From: Candidatus Merdinaster equi
GTDB lineage: Bacteria > Bacillota > Clostridia > Lachnospirales > Lachnospiraceae
Reading direction: 5' to 3'
Assembly: GCA_018064935.1 (NCBI GenBank)
Contig: JAGHUF010000011.1
Location: 19,445-83,444, forward strand
Length of the DNA stretch: 64,000 nt
Below are positions 33,077-43,194 of this stretch, piece after piece. How positions within the stretch are numbered: the first letter of the stretch is position 1; the number at the start of each line of letters is the position of its first letter. Under the pieces are notes generated by a model. That model saw only the letters and a list, made by a program, of their open reading frames with translations, did not search any database and was not told the DNA's origin. Made by a program: the position numbers and the translations under genes.

Positions 33077-35881
33077 GTGTCGTCAAGAAAAGCGGACAGA
33101 AATGAATTGAATCACGGTATTACCGAAGAATTGGAATTCCTAGATTTAGGGATGGATGAGGAAGAAGTTCGGGATATGCATGTGTCTGATGAGACTGGTG
33201 AAATCATTCTCGAAGGTTTTGATTTGACTGAGCTTGAGGCTGAAGCTAACCGCACTGAAACTGGTTCAATAAAGCTGGTAGACCTCGAGGATAGCGCTAA
33301 CCTCACTGAAACTGGTTCGATAAAGCTGGTAGACCTCGAGGATAGCGCCAACCTTACTGAAACTGGTTCGATAAAGCTGGTAGATCTTGAGAATAGCACT
33401 AACTTAACTGAGACAGGTTCAATAAAACTCATTGATTTAGAGGATGAGGCGAATCTAACTAAGACAGGTTCTATTAAGCTTGGTGAAGACGATTTGGATA
33501 GTAGGAAGATTAGCAGAAACAGAGTATCTTCCGGCAAGAGAGGAACTCGTTATCAGAAAGAGAAAACCTCTATTTTTGATAAACTCTCCCCAATGAAGCT
33601 CGCAATGGGAGGTCTAATAGCAATTCTTCTCATTGTGGCAACTGTTTTTGTGCTTATTCTTCTGGGTAAGAAACCTGGGGATACCGAACTTTCAGGCGAA
33701 CTTCTTGCCAATGCACAGCTCATAGAGAATATGAAGCCTGTCGGAATTCCGGGCATGGAGAGTATTGCAGCCCAGAAGATGCAAGAGAATGTGGATGATG
33801 ATTTTGGGGATTTCATTGAGGATGATATTGAAGAAATAACCCCAGAACCAGTTATAGCAGAAGATGTTGATGTAAAGGTTACATTTACATCTGTGGAAAA
33901 AGATTTAAAAATCAAATTTATCAATAAAAGCACTGGAAAACTTGTTAACAATGCTAGATTCAGCGTTGTGCTTAAGGATTCATCGGGCAAGGATTATCCA
34001 TTTGAGGATGATGATATGGATGGAGTTATCCATCAGAAGTCGATGGCGCCCGGTAAATACAAGGTTTCAATTACTGCACCACAGGGCTTTTTGATTGCAT
34101 CAGCTGATGACAATGTTACTGTCAAGGACAAGATTGAATACAAGAAGATTGATGTCGCTGATGAAATTAAAAATCAAAATCAGGTAGCAGCAAGCGAAGA
34201 TAAAGGAAATGTGTCGGCGACCACGCAGGAGGCGGTTACCGGTAGTTTGACAGATACGGTAGAATATGTCGAATCATCAAGTAGTCCGGTTCAGACGGCT
34301 GCGACGTATTCTGAGATAAGTAAGGACAGTATTGCCAATCCAGATGATCTTGCCGCTGTCGCTAATATTGGCAGAGATGTTATGAATATCCTCCAAGGTG
34401 GATACGAGAGCGCTGCTCCTTGCGAGGAACCTCTTATTGGCCCGCTTCCGATGTACGACCCGGAGGCAGGAGATGGAGACAATCATGAGGAGGGACCGGG
34501 AGAGACACCGACGCCAACTCCAGAGACAACGCCTGAGCCTACGCGCGAGCCGGAGGGACAGGTAACACCTTCTCCAACGCCTGAGGAGACACAGATACCT
34601 TCGCCGACTCCGACACCAACACCAGAAGTTTCGCTGTCACCAAGTGTTACACCGTCTGTCAGCCCATCGCCAAGCGCGACTCCGTCACCTACCGTGACAC
34701 CTACACCATCAACTGGTCCTGAAGTGACTAAGCTGACTATTGATAAGACAGAACTGACAGTGTTTACCGGTCGTAAGCAGGTTATTAATGCGACTGTTAC
34801 CGTAGATGGTAAAGAGTATAAGAGCAGCGAAAACAAAGGATATGTGACATTCGCAAGTTCGGATAAAAATATCCTTTCTGTTGATTCGGAGAGTGGAGAA
34901 ATTAATCCGTTAAAGGCAGGAACTGTCACACTTACTGTTAAAAGTAATGGAAAAAATAAAGACGGTAAGGAACTTACGCAGGATATCAAGATTACTGTAA
35001 AACTTAATCCTGCGGATAATAAAACTGACAAGTTAAAGAATAAAAACGGAGATCAGGTATATATTCAGAAAGCTGACGGAAGCTATGCGGAAGCGACGTA
35101 TGCTGATTATTATACAGCATCAAAATTTTTCGTTCAGAATGCGGCTCAGTATTCATATACAGGATGGCAGACGATAGATAACAAGCGTTATTTCTATACA
35201 AAAGAAGGAGTTCCTGTCACAGGAAAGCAGATTATTCAGGGAGTTGAGTATACATTTGATTCAACTGGAGCGCTGTTCACGGGTAATGCTGTATTTGGAA
35301 TAGATGTTTCAAAGTGGAATGGCAATATCGACTGGAATGCAGTAAAGCAGTCGGGAGTCGAGTTTGTAATTATAAGATGTGGTTTCCGTGGATCGTCGGT
35401 TGGTGGACTTGTTGAGGATACGATGTTCAAGAAGAATATTCAGGGAGCTACAAACGCTGGACTTAAGGTTGGTGTGTACTTCTTTTCGCAGGCAATAAAT
35501 GAAGTTGAAGCGGTAGAAGAGGCATCGGCTTGTCTTGCACTTGTTTCTGGTTATAAGCTTGCATATCCAATCTTCATAGATACGGAAGCTTGTAACGGAA
35601 GAGCTGACAAAATAGACAAGGGAACCAGAACGGCTGTATGTAAGGCATTCTGCCAGACTATCCAGAATGGTGGCTATAAGTCGGGAATATATGCAAGTAA
35701 GAGCTGGTTCATCAATCAGTTAAAGACGTCAGAACTGAATTCCTTTACTATATGGGTTGCGCAGTATGCAACAGCCAATACTTATGGAGGACGCTATGAT
35801 ATGTGGCAGTATTCTTCAAAGGGTAAGGTTAAGGGAATAAGTGGTGATGTGGATTTGAACTATAGTTATGTAGGTTATTAA
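33077..35881 (+). CDS. Membrane-anchored GH25 muramidase with cytoplasmic repeats
   Basis: A 934-residue protein. The cytoplasmic N terminus (about 1-170) carries five 17-residue repeats starting TETGSIKL. One helix (about 172-195) follows, then a prealbumin/SpaA-like beta domain (about 270-355), a Pro/Thr/Ser-rich stalk (about 470-550), a Big_2-like domain (about 555-650), a choline-binding-type repeat (YTGWQTIDNKRYFY) and a GH25 domain (about 740-934). Asp743, Asp835 and Glu837 (FIDTEA) and the GDVDLN end match catalytic GH25 residues, so peptidoglycan cleavage is likely. GTG 33077 is chosen for its GGAGA site; ATG 33053 and TTG 33047 are in frame upstream. Confidence 0.9.
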   Translation: MSSRKADRNELNHGITEELEFLDLGMDEEEVRDMHVSDETGEIILEGFDLTELEAEANRTETGSIKLVDLEDSANLTETGSIKLVDLEDSANLTETGSIKLVDLENSTNLTETGSIKLIDLEDEANLTKTGSIKLGEDDLDSRKISRNRVSSGKRGTRYQKEKTSIFDKLSPMKLAMGGLIAILLIVATVFVLILLGKKPGDTELSGELLANAQLIENMKPVGIPGMESIAAQKMQENVDDDFGDFIEDDIEEITPEPVIAEDVDVKVTFTSVEKDLKIKFINKSTGKLVNNARFSVVLKDSSGKDYPFEDDDMDGVIHQKSMAPGKYKVSITAPQGFLIASADDNVTVKDKIEYKKIDVADEIKNQNQVAASEDKGNVSATTQEAVTGSLTDTVEYVESSSSPVQTAATYSEISKDSIANPDDLAAVANIGRDVMNILQGGYESAAPCEEPLIGPLPMYDPEAGDGDNHEEGPGETPTPTPETTPEPTREPEGQVTPSPTPEETQIPSPTPTPTPEVSLSPSVTPSVSPSPSATPSPTVTPTPSTGPEVTKLTIDKTELTVFTGRKQVINATVTVDGKEYKSSENKGYVTFASSDKNILSVDSESGEINPLKAGTVTLTVKSNGKNKDGKELTQDIKITVKLNPADNKTDKLKNKNGDQVYIQKADGSYAEATYADYYTASKFFVQNAAQYSYTGWQTIDNKRYFYTKEGVPVTGKQIIQGVEYTFDSTGALFTGNAVFGIDVSKWNGNIDWNAVKQSGVEFVIIRCGFRGSSVGGLVEDTMFKKNIQGATNAGLKVGVYFFSQAINEVEAVEEASACLALVSGYKLAYPIFIDTEACNGRADKIDKGTRTAVCKAFCQTIQNGGYKSGIYASKSWFINQLKTSELNSFTIWVAQYATANTYGGRYDMWQYSSKGKVKGISGDVDLNYSYVGY
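33254..33483 (+). repeat. 51-bp tandem repeat in the GH25 gene
   Basis: Four full and one partial copies of a 51-bp unit encoding TETGSIKLVDLEDSANL and close variants. It lies in the cytoplasmic part of the protein. Confidence 0.9.
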
Positions 35882-35922
35882 AACGTAGGTTATTAAAACA
35901 GGGTAAATAAAGGAGAGAAAAA

Positions 35923-37005
35923 ATGAGAACCTATCTTGTAACAGGCGGAGCCGGATTTATCGGATCAAATTATATTCATTACATGTTTAAGAAGTATGAT
36001 AATGATATCAGAATAATAAACGTGGATGCTTTGACCTATGCAGGAAATCTTGAGAATCTTAAAGATATTGAGAAAAGAGATAATTATACCTTTGTGAAGG
36101 CAGATATCTGTGATAAGGATGCTATTTCAAAGATTTTCGAGGAGAACGATATTGATCGTGTTGTTCATTTTGCAGCTGAGAGTCATGTAGACAGAAGTAT
36201 TAAGAATCCCGAGGTTTTCGTCCAGACCAATGTTCTTGGAACAGCTGTAATGCTCAACTGTGCTAAGGCGGCATGGGAATTGCCAGATGGAAGCTTCAAG
36301 GAAGGCAAGAAATTCTTACATGTCTCAACAGATGAGGTCTATGGCTCGCTCGAGAATGATGGTGAATATTTCTATGAGACAACACCTTATTCACCACACT
36401 CACCATATTCTGCAAGTAAGGCAAGTTCAGATATGCTCGTAAAAGCATATATGGATACATACAAGTTCCCTGCTAACATAACCAACTGTTCTAATAACTA
36501 TGGTCCTTACCAGTTCCCTGAGAAGCTGATTCCACTGATTATTAACAACGCACTTCAGGGTAAAAAGCTACCTGTTTACGGCGATGGCAAGAATGTCAGA
36601 GACTGGTTATATGTTGAGGATCATGCAAAGGCAATTGATATGGTTCAGGAGAAGGGAAGACTTTTTGAAACATATAATGTCGGAGGTCACAATGAGAAGC
36701 AGAATATTGAAATAATCAATATCATCATTGATACTCTCCAGGAAATGCTTCCAGATGGTGATCCCAGAAAGCAGCTTGTATCTAAGGAACTCATCACATA
36801 TGTTACAGATAGAAAAGGTCACGACAGAAGATATGCAATTGCTCCTGATAAGATTAAATCAGAAATCGGTTGGGAGCCTGAAACCATGTTCAAGGATGGA
36901 ATTAAGCTTACAATCAAGTGGTTTTTTGAACATGAAGATTGGATGAAGAATGTAACAAGTGGCGATTATCAGAAGTATTACAATGATATGTATACAGGAA
37001 GATAA
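35923..37005 (+). CDS. rfbB: dTDP-glucose 4,6-dehydratase
   Basis: A 360-residue short-chain dehydrogenase family enzyme: NAD loop TGGAGFIGSN, the catalytic YSASK motif (SPYSASKASSD) and STDEVYGS. It converts dTDP-glucose to dTDP-4-keto-6-deoxyglucose, the second step toward dTDP-rhamnose. AAAGGAG precedes the ATG. It lies 41 bp after the GH25 gene and 42 bp before rfbA. Confidence 0.97.
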   Translation: MRTYLVTGGAGFIGSNYIHYMFKKYDNDIRIINVDALTYAGNLENLKDIEKRDNYTFVKADICDKDAISKIFEENDIDRVVHFAAESHVDRSIKNPEVFVQTNVLGTAVMLNCAKAAWELPDGSFKEGKKFLHVSTDEVYGSLENDGEYFYETTPYSPHSPYSASKASSDMLVKAYMDTYKFPANITNCSNNYGPYQFPEKLIPLIINNALQGKKLPVYGDGKNVRDWLYVEDHAKAIDMVQEKGRLFETYNVGGHNEKQNIEIINIIIDTLQEMLPDGDPRKQLVSKELITYVTDRKGHDRRYAIAPDKIKSEIGWEPETMFKDGIKLTIKWFFEHEDWMKNVTSGDYQKYYNDMYTGR

Positions 37006-37047
37006 TTTTTGTGATAAACGACTGAAAATGGAAATGGAGATATCTCA

Positions 37048-37917
37048 ATGAAGGGAATAATTCTTGCCGGTGGCTCCGGTACTCGCTTGTATCCACTTAC
37101 AAAAGCAATAAGCAAACAGATTATGCCGGTTTATGACAAGCCAATGATATATTATCCGCTTTCAACACTTATGCTTGCGGGGATTAGTGAAGTGCTCATC
37201 ATTTCTACACCGAGGGATTTGCCTGTGTTTAAGGAGCTTCTAGGAAGCGGTGAGCAGCTTGGAATGAGATTCGAATATGCAATTCAGGAAACACCAAGAG
37301 GTTTGGCCGATGCATTTATCATTGGTGCTGATTTCATAGGCAATGACTCAGTTGCGCTTGTTCTTGGAGATAATATTTTCTATGGGCAGAGCTTCTCAAA
37401 GGTTCTTAGACAGGTTGCCTCAAGGGATAAGGGAGCAACTATCTTCGGATACTATGTGCGAGATCCAAGAGAGTATGGTGTTGTAGAATTTGACGAGAAC
37501 GGAATGGCTATTTCCATTGAGGAAAAGCCGGAGAAACCAAAGAGCAATTATGCTGTTCCAGGATTGTATTTCTATGATAACGATGTAGTTGAAATTGCAG
37601 CAAATGTTAAGCCTTCTGCCAGAGGGGAAATTGAGATTACAAGTATCAATAATGAGTACTTGAACAGAGGAACACTTCATGTTGAAACTCTCGGAAGAGG
37701 ATTCGCTTGGCTCGATACAGGAAGCCACGACTCACTTCTCGATGCAGCGAACTTTGTTGCTACTTTCCAGAAGAGACAGGGTCTGTATATCTCATGTATT
37801 GAGGAAATCGCCTTTAAGAGAGGCTTTATTGATAGGGAGCAGCTACTTAAGTTAGCTGATCCACTTATGAAGACTAACTACGGTAAATATCTTGTAGAGG
37901 TTGCGAATGGGCTCTAA
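37048..37917 (+). CDS. rfbA: Glucose-1-phosphate thymidylyltransferase
   Basis: A 289-residue nucleotidyltransferase with [16 protein letters not shown], the dTTP site [15 protein letters not shown] and LGDNIFYG. It makes dTDP-glucose from glucose-1-phosphate, which the phosphoglucomutase encoded at 49752 can supply. Start ATG 37048 follows GGAG. The end overlaps the next gene by 11 bp. Confidence 0.97.
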   Translation: MKGIILAGGSGTRLYPLTKAISKQIMPVYDKPMIYYPLSTLMLAGISEVLIISTPRDLPVFKELLGSGEQLGMRFEYAIQETPRGLADAFIIGADFIGNDSVALVLGDNIFYGQSFSKVLRQVASRDKGATIFGYYVRDPREYGVVEFDENGMAISIEEKPEKPKSNYAVPGLYFYDNDVVEIAANVKPSARGEIEITSINNEYLNRGTLHVETLGRGFAWLDTGSHDSLLDAANFVATFQKRQGLYISCIEEIAFKRGFIDREQLLKLADPLMKTNYGKYLVEVANGL

Positions 37918-39409
37918 GCTGGTTGCCAGAACGATTATAATATGTTCCCTTTGCATACTGCTTATTCTCGGAGTAATTTTTATTGCAAATAAGACGGGAA
38001 TTCTCGGCGGGGAGGGTGGAGGAACCTCACCGAATAATGAAGAGCTGCTGTCAATGAGTTCGGATCAGTATGTGTTAAACTCAGGAAATAATATAGCCTT
38101 GAATGGTGATGTCAGGGCATTTATGAGTGATGAGTCCTTCTGGGACACCGAAGAGATAGGGGAAGGCTTGTCCGACATTATTGATACGGATGCAGTTAAC
38201 AATGAACTTGTTCGTGTGAAATTGTCAGCGATAAGCGTCGACCATGATTTAAGAGTGCAGATTCTGGACAATCAGGGCAAAAGAGTAACAGGTGTTTCTT
38301 TTTATATCACAATAGAGGACGTAGGTCAGTTCAAGGATTTGGATAAGGATGGAGTGATTTATGTCGGCGATATGGAGCCGGGAGATTATGCAGTAAGTGT
38401 AGACCCGTTGGAAGGCTTTCTGGTTGCCTCATCAAGGCTCAATGTCCATGTGAAGGATGCACTTGAATACAGAACTATAAACGACATAGCGCTCCTCATG
38501 CACATGGAGAGCGAAGTCGATGCGGAAAATGATATATATAATGAGCCCTGCGGCAAGTCTGATACGGATTCTACGGAGAAGATTACCAGGTTTCAGAATC
38601 TGGTAAATACCAAAACTGGTATTGATGTATCAAGTAATAATGGTGAAATCGAGTGGAAGAAGGTTGCAAATGACGGAATTGATTTTGCAATGCTCCGAGT
38701 TGGAATGAGGGGATATACCTCAGGAAATCTGATTGCAGACCAGAGATTTACGGACAATATTGTGAAGGCACAGGCGGCTGGAATAAAGGTCGGGATATTC
38801 TTCTTTTCTCAGGCAATTAATGAAAAAGAGGCTGTTGAGGAAGCAAGCCTTGCGATTAATCTGTCGAGAAGCTATGACCTGGATCTTCCAATATATGTTC
38901 AGATGCAAAATATTGGCGGAAAGGGAAGAGCCGACAATCTGAGCGTGGAGGAACGAACTAGAATTGCTACTGCTTTCTGCAGGACGGTATCAAATGCCGG
39001 ATACAGAACTGGAGTGTCAGCCTCAGCTTCTTATATTCAGAACGAACTCGACCGAAATGAGACCGGAAAATATCTCACGTGGCTGGCTGAATATCGAGGC
39101 GAGACCACATATCCGGGAATATATCAGATGTGGCAGTACACAGGAAATGGTGTTGTTGATGGGATAACAGGGGCTGTTCATCTAAATATTGGTAATCTTG
39201 ACAATACGTATATTGATGAATACAGGTCCGTTAAAGCAAGCGAGAGCGATATTGACAGAGTGAAAGATCCACTGGATTCCGACGATGAGGACGATTTACA
39301 GTCAGAGCAGAATAATGAGGAAACTATTTCTCGTTACGATGAACCTGAAGAAAACGAACAGAATTCAAATTCAAATAACGAAACCGAAGACAGAATAGGT
39401 TGGGGGTAA
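37907..39409 (+). CDS. GH25-like membrane protein lacking catalytic acids
   Basis: A 500-residue protein with an N-terminal helix (about 6-26), a prealbumin-like domain (about 105-195) resembling that of the 33-kb GH25 protein, a GH25 fold (about 238-440) and an acidic, Asn-rich C-terminal tail. The first aspartate is kept (Asp240, GIDVSSNNG), but the catalytic D-x-E is Gln332-x-Gln334 (YVQMQN) and the terminal DVDLN is AVHLN. It is therefore probably not a hydrolase; binding of peptidoglycan or of the nascent polymer is possible. ATG 37907 lies inside the end of rfbA behind AGAGG, so it is coupled to the dTDP-rhamnose genes. Confidence 0.88.
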   Translation: MGSKLVARTIIICSLCILLILGVIFIANKTGILGGEGGGTSPNNEELLSMSSDQYVLNSGNNIALNGDVRAFMSDESFWDTEEIGEGLSDIIDTDAVNNELVRVKLSAISVDHDLRVQILDNQGKRVTGVSFYITIEDVGQFKDLDKDGVIYVGDMEPGDYAVSVDPLEGFLVASSRLNVHVKDALEYRTINDIALLMHMESEVDAENDIYNEPCGKSDTDSTEKITRFQNLVNTKTGIDVSSNNGEIEWKKVANDGIDFAMLRVGMRGYTSGNLIADQRFTDNIVKAQAAGIKVGIFFFSQAINEKEAVEEASLAINLSRSYDLDLPIYVQMQNIGGKGRADNLSVEERTRIATAFCRTVSNAGYRTGVSASASYIQNELDRNETGKYLTWLAEYRGETTYPGIYQMWQYTGNGVVDGITGAVHLNIGNLDNTYIDEYRSVKASESDIDRVKDPLDSDDEDDLQSEQNNEETISRYDEPEENEQNSNSNNETEDRIGWG

Positions 39410-39411
39410 AA

Positions 39412-39972
39412 ATGGGAAAGTTAACAGTAGAAACATGTGAGATTGAAGGACTTAAGGTTATTACACCACAGGTGTTTGGAGATGCCAGAGGGTATTTCAT
39501 GGAGACCTATCAGTTTAATGATTTCAAGGAAATCGGTATTGATGAGCCATTTGTTCAGGATAATCAGTCGGCTTCCAAGAAAGGAGTGCTCAGAGGGCTT
39601 CATTTTCAGATAAATTATCCACAGGCTAAACTCGTAAGAGTGGTAAACGGAGAGGTTTACGATGTTGCTGTCGACCTTAGAAAAGGTAGCAAGACATATG
39701 GTAAGTGGTTTGGAGTTGTGCTGTCAGCAGAGAACAAAAAGCAGTTCTTTATACCAAAGGGATTTGCTCATGGTTTCCTCGTATTGTCTGATTATGCCGA
39801 GTTCTGTTATAAGGTTACGGATTTTTATCATCCAAATGATGAAGGTGGTTTATTATATTCAGACCCTGATATTGGAGTTGAGTGGCCTATCCCCGAAGGA
39901 ATGGAACTTATCATGTCAGATAAGGACACCAAATGGGGTGGAATAAAGGAATATACAGAGAAGAACAGCTAA
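39412..39972 (+). CDS. rfbC: dTDP-4-dehydrorhamnose 3,5-epimerase
   Basis: A 186-residue cupin-fold epimerase: GDARGYFMETYQ, SASKKGVLRGLHFQ with the catalytic His, and PKGFAHGFLVLSD. It makes dTDP-4-keto-L-rhamnose. I start at ATG 39412 after GGGGG; a TTG at 39400 is in frame but inside the upstream gene. The final reductase RfbD is not encoded in this window. Confidence 0.96.
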   Translation: MGKLTVETCEIEGLKVITPQVFGDARGYFMETYQFNDFKEIGIDEPFVQDNQSASKKGVLRGLHFQINYPQAKLVRVVNGEVYDVAVDLRKGSKTYGKWFGVVLSAENKKQFFIPKGFAHGFLVLSDYAEFCYKVTDFYHPNDEGGLLYSDPDIGVEWPIPEGMELIMSDKDTKWGGIKEYTEKNS

Positions 39973-40006
39973 ATTGTTCAAAAAATCACACTGGAAGATT
40001 GAGAAG

Positions 40007-41005
40007 ATGAAACAAAAGGTACGTATTTCCAAGAAGGCAGGAATATTACTTGGCGTGTTATTTGCGGTGGGTATGCTGTCGATATTGTGGCTGCATGATA
40101 ATCCGCTTGCGGTCGAGATGGAGGAGTTTATCAAGAAAATCGTTGCAACTGGAATAATTCTGGTTGCATTGGTTATCTATATCCTTGTTTATGATAAATT
40201 AGTAGTTCTTCCCAAAGAGTTATGGTCCAACAGAAGATTGATATGGAAGCTTGCAAAGAATGATTTCAAAACCAGATATGCAGGGTCATATCTTGGAATG
40301 GTGTGGGCACTGGCGCAGCCGGTGGTCACTATTTTGCTTTATTGGTTTGTATTCGGTGTGCTCATGCCGGCAAAGGCTCAGGTTGCAGGAGAATTGGACG
40401 TCCCAATAGTCATTTGGCTGACTGCTGGTCTTGTTCCGTGGTTCTATTTTTCTGAAGCTTTGTGCAATGGAACTAATGCGCTGCTTGAATATAATTACCT
40501 TGTTAAGAAGGTGGTCTTTAAGATAAGTGTCCTGCCTATAATTAAGGTTTTAGGAGCGACCTTTATCCACGTATTCTTTTCAGTTGTTATGCTTATTGTC
40601 TATTTCTGTCTTGGTTTTGCACCTAGCATATATCTGATTCAGATTCCATATTACAGTATTTGTCTATTTGCTTTTGTGCTTGCACTGAGCTATTCGACAT
40701 GTGCAATTGTCGTATTTTTCAGAGATCTAAATCAGATTATAAGTATATTTCTTCAGGTGTTTATGTGGGCAACGCCCATTTTATGGAATATTAACCTTCT
40801 TCCAAATCCAGTTCTCCAGCTGATTTTCAAATTGAATCCAATATTCTATGTGGTCAATGGTTATAGAAGCGCAATGTTTGAGAATACCTGGTTTTGGCAG
40901 GATTTCTACTCTACAATGTATTTCTGGATTGTGGTTGTAGTTCTTTTTGGCCTCGGGGCATTGATATTCAAGAGACTTAAAGTCCATTTCGCTGACGTGA
41001 TGTAA
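40007..41005 (+). CDS. Polysaccharide ABC exporter permease (Wzm/TagG type)
   Basis: A 332-residue ABC-2 permease. The core begins IWKLAKNDFKTRYAGSYLGMVWALAQP and contains the family's PWFYFSEAL segment. Two extra hydrophobic segments (about 12-30 and 42-62) precede the core, making it about 70 residues longer than typical Wzm proteins. It works with the ATPase encoded 113 bp downstream to move lipid-linked polymer across the membrane. The start is uncertain: ATG 40007 has GGAAG at 9 bp; TTG 39974 is in frame. Confidence 0.9.
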   Translation: MKQKVRISKKAGILLGVLFAVGMLSILWLHDNPLAVEMEEFIKKIVATGIILVALVIYILVYDKLVVLPKELWSNRRLIWKLAKNDFKTRYAGSYLGMVWALAQPVVTILLYWFVFGVLMPAKAQVAGELDVPIVIWLTAGLVPWFYFSEALCNGTNALLEYNYLVKKVVFKISVLPIIKVLGATFIHVFFSVVMLIVYFCLGFAPSIYLIQIPYYSICLFAFVLALSYSTCAIVVFFRDLNQIISIFLQVFMWATPILWNINLLPNPVLQLIFKLNPIFYVVNGYRSAMFENTWFWQDFYSTMYFWIVVVVLFGLGALIFKRLKVHFADVM

Positions 41006-41118
41006 GCTATATGGCAGAAGAGTGGCATATAGATTTGTGCGTGTGGGTTGTGCGTTAGCGTGTTGCTGATGATTATGACGTAGAGCCTGCAGAATATGGA
41101 AATCGTGGGAATTAGTAT

Positions 41119-42402
41119 ATGATAAATGAAACAGTTAATCAGGAAAATAGAAAAGTGGCAGTTTCGGTAGATAACGTCTCGAAGGTGTACAAGCTCTATG
41201 ACAGAAATAGGGATAGAATGCGTGAGGCACTTGGACTTACCAGAAAGAAGCTTCACAAAGAGCATTTTGCACTTCGTGATGTGAATGTAAAGATATATCA
41301 GGGTGAAACTGTCGGAATAATCGGAACGAATGGTTCTGGCAAATCAACAATTCTTAAAATAATTACCGGAGTACTTAATCCGACTTTTGGAGAAGTCAGG
41401 GTGAATGGCCGAATTTCAGCGCTTCTTGAGCTGGGTGCTGGCTTCAATATGGAGTACTCTGGAATGGAGAATATCTATCTGAATGGAACGATGATGGGAT
41501 TCTCCAAGGAGGAAATAGAGAAAAGGATTCCTGACATTCTGGAATTTGCAGATATAGGTGATTTTGTTCATCAGCCATGTAAGACATATTCTTCGGGTAT
41601 GTTTGTAAGACTTGCGTTTGCAGTGGCAATCAATATTGACCCCGAGATTTTGATAGTTGATGAAGCGCTCTCTGTCGGAGACGTTTTTTTCCAGAGTAAG
41701 TGCTATCACAAATTTGAAGAATTCAAAAAAGCAGGAAAGACAATTCTGTTTGTATCACACGACCTGTCATCGGTTGCAAAATATTGTGATCGCGTAGTGC
41801 TTCTTGATAAAGGAGTTAAGCTTGGCGAGGGAAGCCCTAAAGCCATGATAGATGATTACAAGAGAGTTCTGGTTGGTCAGTATGAGATGAATTCGCAGAA
41901 AGCTGATGCGGCTCTTGCACCGGGAGAGAATCCTGAACTGTTGGAATACGGTACTGGTCAGGCAAAGATTACAGAATATTTCATCGAAGATGACCACGGC
42001 AAGAATACGACAGCTGTGATAAAGGGAACAGAATTCTCTATTCACATGAAAGTTGAATTTATGGTTGATCTTCCGGCTCCTATCTTCGCCTTTTCGTTCA
42101 AGAATATAAAGGGAACAGAAATAACTGGAACAAACACCATGTTTGAAAAATCCTACTTAAAGCCTGTTAAAAAGGGGCAGGTTCTTGAAATTGTGTTTAC
42201 TCAGGATATGAGCCTTCAGGGCGGGGATTATCTGTTATCGCTTGGACTGACGGGGTATGAAGGGGATCAGTTCCAGGTATATCACAGACTCTACGATGTT
42301 CTGAATATTACAGTCATATCGGAGAAGAATACTGTGGGATTCTATGATATGGGTTCTAAAATAGAGGTAATTAACGTTAATAATTCATCTGAAGATGAAT
42401 AA
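41119..42402 (+). CDS. Polysaccharide ABC exporter ATPase with Wzt-type C-terminal domain
   Basis: A 427-residue protein. Residues 1 to about 245 form the ATPase (Walker A GTNGSGKST, signature YSSGM, Walker B ILIVDEALSVGD). Residues about 275-420 form a Wzt_C beta-sandwich (GTGQAKITEYFI to VGFYDMG). In Gram-negative O9a-type systems this domain binds the modified non-reducing end of the finished chain and permits export. A methyltransferase-kinase gene two genes downstream is the expected partner of such recognition. The 113-bp gap upstream shows no terminator. Confidence 0.94.
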   Translation: MINETVNQENRKVAVSVDNVSKVYKLYDRNRDRMREALGLTRKKLHKEHFALRDVNVKIYQGETVGIIGTNGSGKSTILKIITGVLNPTFGEVRVNGRISALLELGAGFNMEYSGMENIYLNGTMMGFSKEEIEKRIPDILEFADIGDFVHQPCKTYSSGMFVRLAFAVAINIDPEILIVDEALSVGDVFFQSKCYHKFEEFKKAGKTILFVSHDLSSVAKYCDRVVLLDKGVKLGEGSPKAMIDDYKRVLVGQYEMNSQKADAALAPGENPELLEYGTGQAKITEYFIEDDHGKNTTAVIKGTEFSIHMKVEFMVDLPAPIFAFSFKNIKGTEITGTNTMFEKSYLKPVKKGQVLEIVFTQDMSLQGGDYLLSLGLTGYEGDQFQVYHRLYDVLNITVISEKNTVGFYDMGSKIEVINVNNSSEDE

Positions 42403-43161
42403 TTGTCAGAAATGAATATGATGAACGATAACAATATTAAGAAAAAATTGGATAGTCTGTATATAGTAATGCCTGCCTATAATGAGGAAGAAGCAATAGA
42501 GCAGGTGGTGTTGTCATGGTACGAATGTCTGAAGGGGAAGGCACCGGAGAGTCGACTTGTTGTGGCTGATAGCGGAAGTCAGGACAGGACGCATGGGATT
42601 CTGGTCGAGTTGCAAAAAAGTCATCCACAGCTTGAGATATTAGGAGACACGCTGACAACGCACGGACCTAAGCTTATTGCACTTTATCGATATGCCCAGT
42701 TAAAAGGGGCAGATTATATATTTCAGACAGATTCTGACGGACAGACAGAAGTGTCAGAATTCGATGCGTTCTGGAAAAAACGCCGTAAATACGAGGCTTT
42801 GATAGGATACAGGAAGAAGCGTGGTGACGGTATTGTCAGAAAGTTTGTAGAGAAGGTTGTATGCTTTTTGCTCCAGATTATATTTGGAGTAAAGGTTCCA
42901 GATGCAAATGCTCCATACAGATTGATGAAGACATCTTTGGTTGCAAAGTACTGTGACAGATTTAGAGAGGATTATAATCTTCCTAATATTATGCTGACTA
43001 CTTTTTTTGCGTATTATAGAGAAAACGTAGCATTTAGGATTATCAGCTTTAAGGCAAGAAAAACGGGAACAAATAGTATTCATTTTCTTAAAATAATCAA
43101 AATAGGCATCAAGGCACTTGCTGATTTTGGCGCATTCCGTAAACAGATGCGAGAGAATTAG
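42403..43161 (+). CDS. Family 2 glycosyltransferase
   Basis: A 252-residue GT-A enzyme with the start LYIVMPAYNEEEAIEQ and the metal-binding QTDSDGQT. It resembles small polyprenyl-phosphate sugar transferases (DPM1-like) but has no membrane helices. It begins directly at the wzt stop. TTG 42403 and ATG 42412 or 42418 are all possible starts; none has a strong ribosome site. Sugar and linkage are unknown. Confidence 0.85.
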   Translation: MSEMNMMNDNNIKKKLDSLYIVMPAYNEEEAIEQVVLSWYECLKGKAPESRLVVADSGSQDRTHGILVELQKSHPQLEILGDTLTTHGPKLIALYRYAQLKGADYIFQTDSDGQTEVSEFDAFWKKRRKYEALIGYRKKRGDGIVRKFVEKVVCFLLQIIFGVKVPDANAPYRLMKTSLVAKYCDRFREDYNLPNIMLTTFFAYYRENVAFRIISFKARKTGTNSIHFLKIIKIGIKALADFGAFRKQMREN

Positions 43162-43194
43162 ACTTTTAGAGAGTAGAGAGCAGGCAATACGCCT

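Noticed and set aside
33254..33483. CRISPR-like direct repeats
   Set aside because: The repeats are contiguous, in frame and encode a 17-residue protein repeat without spacers.
34483..35031. A 182-codon minus-strand frame in the GH25 gene
   Set aside because: It is a shadow of the Pro/Thr-rich stalk; its Gly/Val/Ser repeats only mirror that coding sequence.
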